NCBI RefSeq assembly: GCF_044792555.1
Contig: NZ_CP126239.1
Coordinates: 186,001-250,000, forward strand
Direction: 5' to 3'
DNA: 64,000 bases
Source: Alicycliphilus denitrificans_A
GTDB taxonomy: Bacteria > Pseudomonadota > Gammaproteobacteria > Burkholderiales > Burkholderiaceae_C
Shown here: one piece after another, positions 63,074 through 64,000 of the stretch
Numbering within the stretch: the first letter of the stretch is position 1
Layout of the letters: each line of letters begins with the position of its first letter
The notes under the pieces: model-generated
Databases searched by the model: none
What the model saw: only the letters and a program-made list of their open reading frames with translations
Told to the model about the DNA's origin: nothing
Program-made: the position numbers and the translations under genes

Positions 63074-63102
63074 TTGACGATTAGGACATTTTGCCCTAAT
63101 AT
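63074..63102 (+). promoter_or_regulatory. klcA promoter with KorC operator
   Basis: -35 TTGACG (63074-63079), 17-bp spacer, -10 TAATAT (63097-63102). The spacer carries TAGGACATTTTGCCCTA (63082-63098), which matches the KorC operator TAGGGCATAATGCCCTA at most positions. The KorB, KorA and KorC combination is that of klcAp in IncP-1 plasmids. Confidence 0.88.
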
Positions 63103-63153
63103 AGCACTTGAAGGCCGGGCATTTCGCCCAGGTCAACTACCGGAGAAAGTCCG

Positions 63154-63168
63154 ATGAACACCCAAGAG
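63154..63168 (+). pseudogene. klcA: klcA 5' fragment
   Basis: GGAGAAAG is followed by ATG AAC ACC CAA GAG, then GGGGTTCTAA with an immediate stop. The promoter and ribosome site are those expected for the antirestriction gene klcA, but coding sequence ends after about five codons where GGGGT, a possible transposon end, begins at 63168. Confidence 0.6.
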
Positions 63169-63604
63169 GGGTTCTAAGCCGGAACCGCCGAAAATTCCGT
63201 CAGCCGATCAACGTGGCTTGTCCCGCGCCCGGTCGATGGGGTAGACCCAACAGTCGTGTCACTAGCCGCCATTTCGATCACGGCAATGCCAGCCGGACGT
63301 CACGTCCAGATTGTTCCGGTCTGGATGAGGCCGACTGACGTCTCGGATGACGGGTGGCATACAACTGCTGTGAGTCCTGCAGGGGGGCAGCTGCCTGACC
63401 GGACGGCGAGCATCAGCCCATCTCATGTATTAGTCATGTCAGCTTTGACACTGCGCACGCGACGGCACCCGACCCGTTGCAGACCCCCAGACATATGGAA
63501 AGCTGACGCTCAACGTGGAGTTAGCCGGCGCGGCGCGGCTTCATCGCGCAGCGTCCGTGTTGATGGATGGGTTAGAACTCTCTGGGGCACACATTTGAGA
63601 AAGA
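63169..63604. other. Unassigned insert after the klcA start
   Basis: Begins at a GGGGT junction. A short plus-strand frame ending TLNVELAGAARLHRASVLMD then GLELSGAHI at 63596 looks like the C-terminus of a lost gene. I recognise no complete gene. Confidence 0.35.
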
Positions 63605-63961
63605 CTATTTTTCAGCCAACGCAAAACCCGCGTTGCCAGATGCAACCACTGAGACAAATACAAACGGCACTGGACTAGTATTTAGAGCGCCATGCACTTG
63701 GCCAGGTTTTGCTATGGCAATATCTCCAGCCTTTAGATGAGCGACTTTGCCGCCTCCTTGGTAATACTCAGCCTCTCCAGAGATAACCGTCCAAGTATCT
63801 TGGCCGTCCGGGTGAACATGAGCGGTTATTTCTTGCCCAGGATGGGCATGCCAAACAACAACTGCTGAGTCCTTGGTTTCCAGAACCACTGAACGAATTG
63901 GTTCGCCGTCAGACGGACGAATATATTCTGTTACCGAAAATATTCTTGATTCCATTTCCAT
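63605..63961 (-). CDS. Cupin-domain protein
   Basis: 118 residues from the ATG at 63961 (GGAG five bases upstream); a second ATG six bases on is possible. Single cupin: motif 1 HPGQEITAHVHPDGQDTWTVISGEAEYY with two or three metal-type His and Glu, motif 2 GDIAIAKPGQVHGALN. The beta-barrel may bind a metal and a small ligand, but the substrate is unknown. It is AT-richer than the backbone and stands alone at the window end. Confidence 0.8.
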   Translation of the reverse strand: MEMESRIFSVTEYIRPSDGEPIRSVVLETKDSAVVVWHAHPGQEITAHVHPDGQDTWTVISGEAEYYQGGGKVAHLKAGDIAIAKPGQVHGALNTSPVPFVFVSVVASGNAGFALAEK

Positions 63962-64000
63962 ATCCACTCCAAAAATCAATTTGGCTTGAGAAGTTATTAC

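Noticed and set aside
63044..63102. trfA promoter
   Set aside because: KorA and KorB sites fit, but the additional KorC site and the downstream MNTQE start point to klcA.

Overview
The window is a stretch of a conjugative-type plasmid from a Gram-negative, most likely beta-proteobacterial (Burkholderiales) host. The right end carries IncP-1 backbone: an iteron origin (oriV, about 61,625-62,415) with the classic TGACACTTGAGGGGC repeats and DnaA boxes, a dinJ/yafQ-like toxin-antitoxin pair, and a promoter with KorB, KorA and KorC operators that identifies the klcA promoter. klcA itself is cut after about five codons. trfA and the transfer genes are not in the window. Nearly everything from 1 to 61,471 is accessory DNA lying beside oriV, with three copies of IS1071 (one complete), which is typical of IncP-1 catabolic or resistance plasmids.

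Layout. 1-2,654: fluoride-resistance operon on the minus strand (fluoride riboswitch, CLC-F type F- transporter, three DUF190-like genes, the last one running off the window). 2,936-6,521: a RIT element (three consecutive tyrosine recombinases between 70-bp inverted repeats). 6,585-8,697: an IS3 remnant and a nearly intact IS3-family element. 8,809-12,295: sparse region with small orphan genes, one perhaps an integron cassette (DUF4279). 12,296-16,745: a small island with a degenerate tyrosine recombinase, a PD-(D/E)XK-type nuclease, a second nuclease-like protein with a DnaJ-type zinc finger, and a truncated integrase. 16,744-19,660: decayed IS1071 and nested transposon ends with tnpT fragments.

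19,078-42,655: a candidate large Tn3-family transposon. It has related 55-bp terminal inverted repeats, a Tn4651-like tnpT/tnpS resolution pair near the left end and tnpA at the right end. The cargo is a complete iron-acquisition system on the minus strand: a TonB receptor, a five-gene set in the order of the vibrioferrin genes (ATP-grasp, NIS synthetase, MFS exporter, NIS synthetase, PLP decarboxylase), an SbnG-like aldolase-fold citrate synthase, a FecBCDE-like ABC importer, and bacterioferritin just upstream. Fur-box-like sites precede the receptor and the importer.

42,656-61,471: IS1071 (truncated), then a redox island of about 12 kb, then a complete IS1071. The island holds an AniA-type copper nitrite reductase with an extra N-terminal cupredoxin, preceded by an FNR/DNR-like box. 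It is followed by a tightly packed operon that I cannot assign to any described system: OmpR-type regulator, octaheme cytochrome c, porin, histidine kinase, secreted NHL propeller, PepSY-domain protein, Gld-like ABC ATPase and permease, and two tandem laminin-G-like proteins. Debris of a PepSY-TM gene and of an ICE-type pilL follows. The octaheme operon is the best candidate for an undescribed system; the transposon-borne vibrioferrin-type cluster is the second.
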